Source: Manduca sexta
Lineage: Eukaryota > Arthropoda > Insecta > Lepidoptera > Sphingidae
Direction: 5' to 3'
NCBI RefSeq assembly: GCF_014839805.1
Contig: NC_051115.1
Span: 372,001-436,000, forward strand
Length of the DNA: 64,000 nucleotides
Below, piece after piece: positions 1 through 11,700 of the stretch; the stretch's first letter is position 1; each line of letters opens with the position of its first letter. The position numbers and the translations under genes are program-made. The notes under the pieces were generated by a model. That model had not been told where the DNA came from, searched no databases, and worked only from the letters and a program-made list of their open reading frames with translations.

Positions 1-429
1 ACATTTTATCCATTCGCAGTTGGAGTATAATTTGTACATCGTCTAAAAACACAGGCAGGCATTTTATTTATAAAAATACTAAAAGTTAGTAAGCCGACTA
101 GCCGCGACAGTGGTTGGAGGTTGACTAAGTGAATGTCGGGCAATTACCTTGCTTTCGTCTTGCCAGTATTGAGCTCGGACAACGTATCTGTCATAAAAAC
201 ATCTTAGGACAACTATGTTTTTATTTACAATATTCGTGCACGAATTATTTTTTCTCATACCACCACTGGCATGCGTGTTCGCCCTACACCACGCATTGAT
301 ATTATTCAACAGATCACAAAATCCGAAAATAACTCCGACACACAACACGAAACAGGAAACACGTAACAGACTTAATAAAATGTTCTATGATGTTAATTTA
401 CTACGAACTACGTAAACCAGGTTGAAATA
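1..429. other. No gene recognised
   Basis: AT-rich. Two open frames overlap on opposite strands (79-348 minus, 215-415 plus). Neither matches a family I know, and neither is flanked by convincing splice or start signals. Confidence 0.5.
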
Positions 430-680
430 CAAAGTCAAGGCCTTTGTCTATCTAGTTATAGATGTGTGTAGATTGTGAGCTGAGCACGGGGAAATGATCC
501 TTCTGCACCTGATGGTAAACGGGGTCCAATAGAATGTCGACTGACGAGAGATAATTACCCCACAGTCGACACAATTATGCCTTTTGGATTCGTATATACA
601 GTACATACGTGGGACACTATGGCGGGTTTTAACACCTTGTGTACGGTCGCTATCCGGGCGGATATAATATAGGGTCATTT
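430..680 (-). repeat. R2 interspersed repeat (interrupted by M1)
   Basis: Contains AGAATGTCGACTGACGAGAG, ACAATTATGCC, GCGGGTTTTAACACCTTGTG and GCTATCCGGGCGGATATAA. The remainder (ATATCCTACC) lies beyond the M1 element at 1067-1080. Copies at 16203, 27205, 29560, 35680, 45240 and 60205. Confidence 0.72.
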
Positions 681-1066
681 TGACATCGCGTTACTAAATG
701 AAACCACATACTTATTATCTACTTGGAAATAACACTACAATAAGTTACTTGAGCCGTAGATGTAAAATAACAAAGTGTAAGTTTCGAAGAAAATAAATAT
801 TAATAAAAAGTCATTTTAATTTTACGCGCTCTTAAGCCACTACTACTACTATGAGAGAATTCGTCGCAGCGTTATCAAACTTTCAGTCAGAAATACACTC
901 ACACACGCCATATTCACACTAAACTGCAAAATGATAAAAAATCGGAAAACTATTACCATGATTTTTGGTGAAAATATTCGTTATTAATGGATGATTTTTG
1001 GCACAATGTCAGCAAAGGTAAATAAGTATGTGGTTTCATTAAGTAACGCTATATCAAAATGACCCT
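671..1066 (+). mobile_element. MITE family M1, full copy, inserted in R2
   Basis: A roughly 400-bp element with inverted ends of about 40 bp (AGGGTCATTTTGACATCGCG ... mirrored near 1030-1066), continuing into GTTACTAAATGAAACCACATA. TATA-type flanks fit a TA target, as in Tc1/mariner-derived MITEs. No coding capacity. It splits an R2 repeat (430-670 and 1067-1080). Confidence 0.8.
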
Positions 1067-1242
1067 TATATCCTACCAGTAATAACTGTATTTCAGATAC
1101 AAAATGAAAATACGTATTTTATATGTGTATTATACCGGCGCCACACACAGAAAAATATTTGAACAAAGACTTTGCCACACATTTGAACACAGTTACAGAC
1201 ACTGTCCAAATTTAAATTTTCATGGCTCGTACTATTAATAAT

Positions 1243-1560
1243 AATATCAGCCCTGTATTATATACTGTCCCACTGCTGGGCACGGGCCTCCTCTACTACT
1301 GAGAGGGATGAGGCCTTAGTCCACCACGCTGGCCTAGTGCGGGTTGGTAGACTTCACACACCTTCGAAATTCCTATAGAGAACTTCTCAGATGTGCAGGT
1401 TTCCTCACGATGTTCTCCTTCACCGTTAAAGCGAACGATAAATTCACAAAGAATACACACATGATTTTAAAAAAGTCAGAGGTGTGTGCCCTTGGGATTT
1501 GAACCTGTGGACATTTGTCTCGGCAGTCCGTTCCACACCCAACTAGGCTATCGCCGCTTT
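1243..1560 (-). mobile_element. S1 SINE, full length
   Basis: Starts at the tail (AATATCAGCCCTGTATTATA) and ends at the A-box side (GGCTATCGCCGC). Confidence 0.88.
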
Positions 1561-2311
1561 CAACTTACTTTTAGGTTTCCGTATAATCGGTTCTCCAACC
1601 AACTCAATAACTGAACGCTTTGATGTGTGGTCGAAAAACCGATACCGAATGGCAAATACGCAAACATTTAAACAAACAAATACGCAAATACCCGTGCCAC
1701 ATATGAGTTCAAACAAGTGTTCAAATAATTGTTAAAATATTTTTGCTATGTATGGCATATACAAATACTTGTATGTCAATAAATCAGATCTCTGCGTGGC
1801 GTAGTGTAATAACAAATTGGCAGTGACTAGGCGTCATGATTTACAAACTCTTATAAAGAACGCAGTCTAGTTGATGTAACTAATACCCCACATAATCCTC
1901 AAGTGGATTTTAAAATCAAAACAACTAAGCTTGATTATTTACGACGTGATAATCTCTAATGCGGAATATAAATTGACTCTTGACGCTGGCCAGATGTTAG
2001 AACTAGTTTCGAGCATTGGTTTTATTTTATTTCTATGGTACAAAAACAACATATAGTATTTAAATTAAACTATTTTACAGATTTTTTCCCGGTTTTAATA
2101 TTCTCCTTTTCTCCCAACGTTTCGAAGACTTTGCAGCCTTCATGGTCACGGGGGGGACTGGAGTATTAAAACCGCGATAAAATTCGTAAAATAGTTTAAT
2201 TTAAATGTCTAACATTCGCGTAAACTTAAGAAATAACATATAGTATATATTAACAAAATTAAAGCTTTTTAAGACATAAACCATTAATGGCTGATATATA
2301 TGCCCATTACA
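1561..2311. other. No gene recognised
   Basis: A small repeat piece at 2060-2225 (TTCGAAGACTTTGCAGCC, CTAACATTCGCGTAAAC) recurs at 11530-11575 and 54190-54310. Otherwise nothing seen. Confidence 0.5.
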
Positions 2312-2601
2312 ACAACAAAATAAATATAAATAAAAAGTAATTTTAATTTTACGCGCCCTAAACCCGCTACTACTTCTCTAAGAGAATTCATCGCAGCAAC
2401 ATTATACTTTCAGTCTAAAATACACTCACACACGCCATATTCGCATTAAACTACAAAATTATCAAAGAATCAGAAAACTAAAACCAGGATTTTTGGTGAA
2501 AATATATGTTATTAATGGATGATTTTTTGCACAATGTCAGAAAAAGTGAAGACGAGTATGTGGTTTCATTTAGTAACGCGGTGTCAAAATAACCCTGTAT
2601 A
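2312..2601 (+). mobile_element. M1 MITE, left end missing
   Basis: The body and right inverted end (GTTTCATTTAGTAACGCGG to ACCCTGTAT) match the copy at 671; the first 100 bp are absent. Confidence 0.75.
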
Positions 2602-3189
2602 TTTTATCAAATACATATTTTGTCTAAATGTGTGCGGAGTGGGCCTCATACTTTGAGCTTTAATGTGGGCAGCATAAATAGCTTTTTGTCCATTCCTGTA
2701 TCGGAAGAGGAAAAGGCTTTATTAAAAAAATATTTTGATTTTATCAAAATTTAGTAGGCACATGGGTAAATGTGGACGTACGGAGCGGCATAGTCGAAAT
2801 AACTTGAAATAACGACCAAGCTCCTTAAATAAAGATGTAAAAAGAAAGAAAAAAAGTCGCGCGGGTATTTGCATATGCTAAACCATAATAAAACCTCTGT
2901 GGTCAATACTTCCCATTGTCATTTTTATTGTGATTTGTTCCGGACAGGTTGCACATGCAGCCCCTTGCACCTCACAGTGGGGTCATTTGCCGCGCAAGTT
3001 TAAAAAAACTAAATAAAATACAGTCCAAGGAACCCAGATTCTAACAGCCTATAATAAACTGCTAGATAGTTATGAAAATAAACAGACAAACTATTTACGA
3101 TTTGAAACTCAAAGAAATCAAGATTCATTAACAAATCTTTTAAAAGCTACATTAATACTGCCAGTGGTTTTACTTTGATTTAGATGCCA
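2602..3189. other. No gene recognised
   Basis: AT-rich, no feature seen. CGCGGGTATTTGCATATG-like sequence near 2858 reappears inverted near 55680, so part is repetitive. Confidence 0.45.
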
Positions 3190-3330
3190 ATACGATTAGG
3201 CGAAGTTCTTAAATTATATACAGCGAGCATTGGGAAGATTGTCATAAAAAAAATCGCTCGTGCGATGGTTCAATCTACCGTGAAATAGCAAAACACCTAT
3301 GTAAATACTTCATATTTTTCCTGTAAATAA
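3190..3330 (-). repeat. R5 fragment, intergenic
   Basis: Minus orientation: ATACAGCGAGCATTGGGAAG through AATACTTCATATTTTTCC. Confidence 0.62.
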
Positions 3331-3351
3331 TAAATTTATAATAAAAATAAA

Positions 3352-3670
3352 AGCGGCGATAGCCTAGTTGGTTGTGGAACGGACTGCCGAGACGAATGTC
3401 CGCAGGTTCAAATCCCAAGGGCACACACATCTGACTTTTCTAAAAAAAAATGTGTGTATTCTTTGTGAATTATCGCTTGCTTTAACGGTCAAGGAAAACA
3501 TCGTGAGGAAACCTGCACACCTGAAAAGTTCTCTATAGGAATTTTCGAGGGTGTGTGAAGTCTACCAACCAGCAGTAGGCTATCCTGGTGGACTGAGGCC
3601 TATTCCCTCTCAGTAGTAGAGGAGGTCCGTGCCCAACAGTGGGACAGTATATAATACAGGGCTCATAATA
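3352..3670 (+). mobile_element. S1 tRNA-derived SINE, full length
   Basis: About 320 bp. The head has RNA polymerase III boxes: TAGCCTAGTTGG (A box) and GGTTCAAATCCC (B box). The body includes TTTAACGGT, GAGGAAACCTGCACA, TCAGTAGTAGAGGAGG and CAGTATATAATACAGGGC; most copies end in a TGATATTATT tail. It is the commonest repeat here, with about 25 copies in both orientations. Best reference copy for the family. Confidence 0.9.
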
Positions 3671-3832
3671 TATTATAAATAATAAATATATTATTAACCA
3701 ACTTTAAAAATAGTGGGTTCCCAAATTGATGTGTATTTTATTCAATGTTTGTTACTTTAGAACTCAGTCATTTATGTAATTAGTAACGCAATGTCTAAAT
3801 TACCCTGTATATATGGGAATAAAGATTTACAA

Positions 3833-4034
3833 CCTTATTCATAGACGTTTTTTATCTAAGAACGGAGTAAAGCTGTGATAACAAGTCTGTTTCTTATTTT
3901 TATCTCAATATTAGCCAATCACAACGGCCCTATGTCTACGCACTGCGAATGCTGCCATGCCGTCAGCACTGAGAAACAGACTTGTTATCACAGCAATGCT
4001 CCGACCTTAGATAAAAAAACGTCTATGAATACGG
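3833..4034. mobile_element. Foldback MITE M3
   Basis: Inverted ends CCTTATTCATAGACGTTTTT and its mirror, continuing into TGTGATAACAAGTCTGTTTC at both sides, with the inner segment AGCCAATCACAACGGCCC. Copies at 19551 and 32554 share it. A Helitron-like piece follows directly. Confidence 0.8.
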
Positions 4035-4066
4035 GCGGTAATGTATCTATATATACAATGAATGTA

Positions 4067-4350
4067 TCTATATATAAAAAAGAAACCCTATTTCCCTTGG
4101 TCATGCCATCACGCGTGAACGGCTGGACCGACTTCACTATTATATTTTTGTTGTGTGGTATTGTCAGGAGAAGGTTCTTATGTAAGGAAAAATTCAAAAA
4201 AATGTGCGGAAAATTATAAAATTTAAGAAAACTTAACGAAAAAATTAATTTTATATAACTGTCAATTGCTTGAAATATCTGTCAGCGATTGACAGAATGC
4301 ACGCTGCAAATTCACAGTTAAGACAGGACAACGTCTGTCGAGCCAGCTAG
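4067..4350 (+). mobile_element. Helitron-like element H1
   Basis: Starts TCTATATATAAAAAAG, runs through CACGCGTGAACGGCTGGACC, and ends with a short hairpin region (GACAACGTCTGTCGAGCC) then AGCTAGT. TC start, hairpin and CTAG end fit a non-autonomous Helitron. Other copies are at 40841, 46336 and 54567. Confidence 0.7.
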
Positions 4351-5140
4351 TTAATCAATAAAACAACCATATAAACTTACACGTATATTTAATGCTGACC
4401 GTGGAATCCTCACCCAAATAAAGCCATGACACATTTATCATAATTCTATTATCCCCATGGGGTGCGGTATGGGGCGGCTACATTTATCGATCGGCCATTC
4501 GACCTTTCAAACAAGGTCGCGTAGTCAAAGGTCTAATAAAATAGACTAATGAAATAGCCCCAAACGAATGTACAGATAGAAAAACGATATCGCCGGTCAG
4601 CAGGCTAAATAACGTAAGTAATATAAAAAAAGTGACACTACCTTCAAAAAACTTAGAAAAACGTGATAAAATGCAAAGTGAATAAAGTCATCTACAAAAG
4701 ATTTTCTTTTTTGCAAAATATCATTGAAATAAGACATAGCATTCCTTTTTTCACAGTTTTTCCTACGTTTATTAATGTTGATACGTAAATCTAAATTGCA
4801 ACAAGTAAATGCGACTAAGTAACGTTGAACACATTGACGCGCGGGCGCGACATCTTCGGCGCAAGTACAAACGCTCATCTGCCAGCTGACCCGCGCTTCA
4901 CCGTAAAGTACAACTTATAAAATGCTATCTTTATTACACTTTATTTGTTTTACATTTTTTTTTATTTTTGATTTTACAATATGCATGGTACAGAACACAA
5001 TCATTATGAACAATACTAAGCGCTAAATTGAATTACTGTATAACATATATACATGGCTCCTAAGAAAACTATCGTATCTGGAGAAATACTTTTTGGTATT
5101 ACGTTATCTACGTACTGTTTACTGCCAAACTCATTTAAGG
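4351..5140. other. No gene recognised; CpG-rich spot near 4835-4900
   Basis: AT-rich except for ACGCGCGGGCGCGACATCTT and what follows, up to TTCACC then GTAAAG at 4900. This could be a promoter or a noncoding first exon of gelsolin, but no in-frame link to exon 5733-5813 could be shown. Confidence 0.3.
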
Positions 5141-5452
5141 TTATAGCTTAAGGTCTATTTCATACGTTTTGTTTCACCTTTAATCTGTAATTGATTAGTA
5201 AGATTCAAGTTAGTGATTAGTTTGAAGAAAACGTAAAATATTATGCATGGATATTTCGGCCTTTAAAATTTAATACGACGAAATTTTAAAGGCCGAAATA
5301 TCCATGCATATTAATTATTTTACGTTTTTCTTTCAACTACGAGAACTAATCACTAACTAGACGTGAATTTAAATTCTTTACTTGTCAATACTTGTTTAGT
5401 TACCCAGATTAAAGGTGAAACAAAATGTATGAAAAATGGACCTTAAGCTATA
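5141..5452. mobile_element. Foldback element M2, palindromic
   Basis: A near-palindrome of about 310 bp: TAGCTTAAGGTCTATTT at the left end, GACCTTAAGCTA at the right, and a centre where TGGATATTTCGGCCTTTAAA pairs with its inverse a few bases later. A second copy is at 18221-18498. Intergenic, about 280 bp before the first visible gelsolin exon. Confidence 0.85.
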
Positions 5453-5732
5453 AGCTTAATGAAAAAATCAGTAAACGACAAAAAACTTCATTAAAAATAA
5501 TTTACTAACTTTCTTAATGGGTTTGGTAGTAAACAGTGCGTACATAACATGCGTGCATATTTTCTGATACAATAGTTTACTTTGGAGCCATTGAGTATGT
5601 AACTAATTATTAGTCAGGTTGTCATCTTCTTATATGTTGATATATTTAATTTAACGATTTCTTTTTATTTATACACTTTATATACAATGCCTCCAAATTC
5701 AGTCATGGGTAATTATTATCTGTTTGTTGCAG

Positions 5733-8700
5733 GATGCCAGAAGTAAAGCGAGAGTGCATCCCGCTTTCGCCAATGCTGGACGTCAGGCAGGAGTAGAGGT
5801 CTGGAGGATCGAGGTGAGTTTAACTCAATATTGATGTAAAATTCCAGTTTGCTGTTACGTTACATATGGAGGGTTTCCTTCGAGGTGAGTTTAAATCAAA
5901 ACTGAATCAAATCAGTTTGCTGGAATCAAATTAGATTGCCGTTGCGTTGCGTGTATTTCTGGAAGGCCAAACTACCTTCAGAAAAAGGAGGAGGTTTTCC
6001 ATGCGACTGCATTTTATTTATTAAATTGAACATTAAAATTGTTAGTTATAATAATATCAGCCCTGCATTACATACTGTCCCACTGTTGAGCATGGGCCTC
6101 TACTACTGAGAGGGATTAGGCCTTAGTCCACCACGCTGGCCTAGTGCGGATTGGTAGACTTCACACACCTTCGAAATTCCTATAGAGAACTTCTCATATG
6201 TGCAGGTTTCCTCACCATGTTTTCCTTCACCGTTAAAGCGAACGATAAATTCACAAAGATTACACACATGATTTTTAGAAAAGTCAGAGGAGTGTGCCCT
6301 TGGGATTTGTACCTGCGGACATTCGTCTTGGCAGACCGTTCCACACCCAACTAGGCATCGCCGGTTATCGAAGGTGTATGAATTCTACCAATTGTTAGTT
6401 AATCTAGATAAATATATGAACAAACAAAAACAATGTTTATTTTAGGCACCGACTCTAAAATTGGTAACCAGTATTGCCGTGCTAAGCTCAAAAGGGGTAT
6501 CTCAAAAAATCAAGATCTTGATTTTGATCGTCAGATAGCTTAAAGAAATACCCATCCAATGAACTTAACTAAATAACGGTATCTTGTTTAGAACTTGTTA
6601 AAAAACCTTAAAAGAGTTTTTCTGTCTCAGTTTTACATACATACAACTATAAAACTATATTTACAAAACTCCGATTATCTCGAAATAAGGTTTTCCTGAC
6701 ATACCTCTTTTGCGCTTAGCACGGCAGGGTTGTTCCGTGATTTCGTGCAAATTTCATCGATCCGCAGCATTTTAAAAAAATGACAAATATCAAGAATTTT
6801 ATTCAAAAAATCAAATGTAGACTCCCTCTGTAATGGTATACAAAGGAAGGCACTTTTCTATCGTGTTTAGATGTGGAGATATCGCCGCTGGAAAAATCTG
6901 CAGTGGATGGTAATAAACTTTAAAAAGAATGTAATGAAATAGCCTAGGAAGGTAATAAAATAGGGAAGATGGTAATGTAAAACAGATACAAATTAATTTA
7001 AAAAAAAAATCAAATGTATTTTTTGTAATAATCAGTATTTTATTTATTGAGATTCAACGTTTACAATATTAATTATAGTTCTCACAGCAATTATCTCTTA
7101 CAATATTGTCAAAATCGTCAGAAAGTAAAATCAGCACCAAAATATCCATATAAATCAACTATAAAAATAATTAAAAAAAAAAATCTTTGGATAGAAGTTT
7201 TAAACAATTATTATGATTAATCATTATTGGCCTGTTACATCTATTAAGATGATTTAAACAGCGTCAACAATTGGAGGTTTTGATACATTTTCTTTGATGG
7301 CTGTAAAGATTCAACACGTGAAGGGCAAATCCGGCCACATGACGTACAGATGTTACTATCAGAGTTTGCCCAGGATGATAAGGGGTTGCTAACGCTTTCG
7401 TGTCATTTTGCGTGTTTCTCGGATAGGTCTTTAAATCAGGAATTATCGTGTTCGGTTACGCCATCAAAGATAGCTTTTCGCCAGACGGCGCGATCTTCAG
7501 CTAAACTTTCCCCGCTCTTCCAGATAATATCAAAGGTGATCATAGTGCCCTAGCCAACGCAGCCGTCTTTTTTTCAAAAGTGTAGCTATTTTAGGCAGCT
7601 GTGCAGACTTCAGTATCGCCTCATTGGTGATATTGTCCCTCCATGTTATGCCTAAGATGCGCCGAAGATAGCGCATGTGAAACGTATTAAATTTTCGCTC
7701 CTGTTTGACTTACGATATCTAGGTTTCAACTCCATACAAGAGTATGCTTAATATGCAAGTCGTCGATTCAAGGTAGCAGAAACTTCCAAAGTTTTCCAAA
7801 GGTATACCACTCAACAGGATAATTGGTGTGATTGTGCATCCTTGCTTCATTACAACGATCTTCTTTGCGTTGATAGACATTGAAAGCAGTACACATGCCT
7901 TAGCAAACTTGTCCATGATTTTCTGGAGCTCTTCTTGTGAGGTAGCGACAAGAGCTGCATCATCTGCAAACAAGAGGCAGTCTGCTAACAAATCCTCGCG
8001 ATGACACTTGGATAAGAACAGAGAAACATTGTATAATTCGCCATCATGTCTTGTGTGCAAATGTATTCCCTGTTTGGCATCCTCAAAAGCAACTTTAATC
8101 AGAAGCGAGAAGAAAATGCCAAACAGTGTAGGTGCCAGAACGCAACTATGTCATACACCCCTGCGCATATCGAATGGTGATGAAAGCTGACTGTTAAAAA
8201 CGACCGAACCTTTCATGTCTTGGTGTAAATTTTTGGTCAAGTACAGAATCTTAGACAGGCGTCCTACTTTCTCTACAGCATACAGGCCTTCTCTGCTCAC
8301 GGTGTCGAAGACTTTATTCAGATCAACGAAACTGATTGTGAAGATTATATCAATAGTGGATATTTGGGCACATCTTTACTAATATTATACGAGCAAAAAG
8401 TTTACCAACGATGCTTAACAAGGATATACCGCGGTAATTGTTACAGTGTGGCACGTATACTTTCTTCCGATACTTTACTCTCAACTTGTAAATGATAGGT
8501 TGAGTGCACTGCACTTTTAGGAGTTCTGCAGGAATTCCATCGTTTCCAGGGCTCTTTTGAGCAGTTTAATAGCATTTTGAAATTCTTGTATTCGTGTGTA
8601 GGTGGTTCATCGAGTTCGTTTAAGGTAGCCAATATCGGTATGGAGTCTATTGCTTCTAGTTGAATATCCACGGATCGAGAATATAAGTTCAAATATTGTT

Positions 8701-11700
8701 CTACACATCGTGAGAGCTGGCGATCAACACTGCTGATAAGGGTTACTTATCGATCTTAAGATGGTTGTAACGCATTCGTCTTATTACATTTGTGGCTCAC
8801 GACTGTTGGGGAACTTTACTACTGCTTGGAGTTAGTTAGTTGCTTAGTTACTTCTATTATTTTTAACGGGTCTGCTCTCTGTATAATAGAATCAGCCATA
8901 CTAGAAGCGGAGTTTTCTACCAGTACCATCTCAATACTTTTCTTTTCTAATTTCCTTTTTAAATAATTTTCTGTATTTTCTCTGACCTTTGTGCTCTGGG
9001 AGTCATTTCCTTAATACTGCAAATCTTATTATTAGCTTTTCTGGCCAAATATCTTGTTCTTTCTTTCTATTTTTGGATGGCATATAGTTCAGGGATCCTT
9101 TTAATTGGTGTGTATTTTTTAGATTTGTGAAGTCGGTCCATCTTCGTCATTTTGCGCTGAACTTTAAAAAATATAAATCTTTCTTGTTAATTTTCAATGT
9201 ATATTTTATTTTTATTACAAAGCCTAAAAAATGCAATGTATCTATTAAAAGTAAATAATTAAAAAAAAATCATTCACTTCTAACATCGTTCATTACCATC
9301 CACGAAAAAAATGGATGGGATGGATGGAAATGCAAAGGAGATAAATGAGAATTGTAAAGAATTACCTACATAGCTTTTACTTATACTTAGTAACTGATTC
9401 AGAATTATATGGGATTATAATCTATGAAGTAGGCTTAACTCATAAAAATTATAATAACTGTAAATGCAACATACCTTTTCAAATTCGACGGAATGTGATG
9501 AAATAATATTTGGACGAAAGGCTCTTGAAGGCACGAAGAATGTATATAATTTCAAAAGCGAGGGAGACACGTGCACTTGGCTTTGCTGACGAGGCTAACT
9601 GACCAGTACGAACAGTTTGCGTCATGACTCACGGGTAGGGATTTATAAACGCGCATTAGAATGGAACGATTTTGACTCTGGAAGGTGATGATTTTTTTTA
9701 CGTGACAAAATTTAAAGTCCTTTTTTTAATAATTTATAATATGTTTATAATTTTACAAATATTACTAATGAATTAGTAAGGATTTAAACAAATGGATTAT
9801 CGAAGAATTGGAAATTAGCTAGTCAACAAAAAAATAATAAACATGTAAAATGCAACTTTGTCACTGATTGGACACAGAGTGTAATGAGATTTTTGGGAGT
9901 TAAACTATAATAATTTGAAAATAAACTAAAAATTCTAACGTTTGAATGATACTCCTTTTAAGTACTTGATTTGTTGCCCATTCGAATATAATTCTGTTAA
10001 ATGCAGGTATTTCTTCATGGGTTAATTTGGCTGGAAATGTAATTTGCACGAAATGGCGGAATGACCCGGCAGTATATAGGTAATGTTAAATTATTTTTGG
10101 TTTTTGAAGGTGGTATAATTTATTGTTAAAAAGTTTTTTGTAATACCATAACAAATCTCTTTTAAAGACAGCGTGCCTATAACCCTTCTAAATACTACGT
10201 CTAAATTAACAAGTTTTTGGAGCAATATATTACGCGAGACGCTGGTCTTTCATATGTGAGAGTTCGCCTGGGTATACCACCGTAATGTCTATTTCTGCTG
10301 CCAAGCAGCAGTGTATAGTCACTGTTATGTTCCGGTATGAAGAACATTATAGCTAGTGTAACTATTGGACATAAGACTTAAAATCTCATGTCTCAGGCCA
10401 GCGCAGTGGAATACCAAACAATACTTTGTCAAAGTGTAGGATGGTGTTTTTACTGTTAATTGGCGGTCGTATCGCTTACAATCAAGCGAACGGCAAGCTC
10501 ATGTCATTCAAAACAATAACAAAATCAGAAACCAACTCAAGTTCGTTTAAATACATACTATTAGTAAATAAAACTGCCTCTCATTCAAAGCAATGATAAA
10601 AAAGAAACCAAGTGAAGTTCGTATACATATTATTGAGTTGAACTGCCTCAAACTGGAACAGTTAATTCTCAATGAGTCAGCGCTTGATAAGATCTATTAT
10701 TATCGCAAGGTCATGTGTGTACTACGCGATGTTGCCAGTTAAATATCATTACAGTAAAAGGACCATATAGTTAGTTATAGACCGAACATCCGGGCCAAAT
10801 TTTTGCTCCATAACTTATTACCAGGTAATAAGTCGCCGTCTTATTTGAAATGTCCGTCAAGATGTCACAGCGTCCTTAGATATTAATACAAAAACAATAT
10901 ATAAACAAAAAATATGCGCATTAAAAAGTGCAAATCATGATATGAAAAAAATTAAAACATTTTACAGTGGTGTTTTGCTATTTCATAGTAGTTTGAACCA
11001 TTGCATGAGCGTAAAATTTTCGTATGACAATCTTCTCAATGTCCGCTCTATATAATCTTAGAACTTTTTGGTAAAGGCCAAAATTTGCTATCAACATGAG
11101 CATGAGATAATCGAGTATTTTATAATATATTTGTAAGGATTTTTTCTATTGGACCTCGCAGTCAATACCAGGATACCTGCAAATGGGATACTGGAATCCC
11201 CTGGTTTAGCAACTAGGTTCTGGAGTTGGGAGCAGATATGTGGGGAAGGAAGTGTGGGAGAAGGAAAAGGGATCCTATTAGAATGGGATGGGGAAAGACT
11301 AGGAGATGTTCGGAAGCCCTTGTAGGCCTCAATATGAATTGATAACCATGAGGTATATACACTTAACTGTGCCTAGAGGCGTGACAAATGTTTCCCCGTG
11401 TGAGCGTGCATTAAGTGTGGAGATCGGTCTCCAGAATTGCCTCAGAGGGTGTTCTTTGTAAGTTTAGAGAGCTCTCAGTTTACAATAGCGAGCGTCGGGA
11501 GAAAATTATACTATAGAAACCGCAATAGGTTAGTTTTATTTCAATGTCCAACATTCGCGTAAACATAAGAAACTATTATTTAATAATAGTTCGCATGGAA
11601 ACATTAATTTTATATATAAGGCCACAAAGTTGTGGTTATAATAAAAATAACTTATTTTCCTTATTCTAAGACAAAAAAGCGATGTCTGAGCATTTGATGT

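Noticed and set aside
215..415. Open frame of 66 codons beginning with a hydrophobic stretch, signal-peptide-like
   Set aside because: Overlaps an open frame on the other strand, matches no known family, and no downstream exon could be joined to it.
3352..3425. tRNA genes suggested by A and B boxes
   Set aside because: The boxes belong to the S1 SINE head; acceptor and anticodon stems do not pair as in a tRNA.
5052..5075. ATG GCT CCT AAG ... then GTATCT as a gelsolin first exon with phase 0
   Set aside because: The same GGCTCCTAAG-type sequence recurs near 46800 and 5580, so it is repeat; the peptide MAPKKTI has no support.
7350..7553. Open plus frame of 67 codons
   Set aside because: Antisense shadow of the decayed LINE ORF, whose minus-strand reading matches known LINE motifs.
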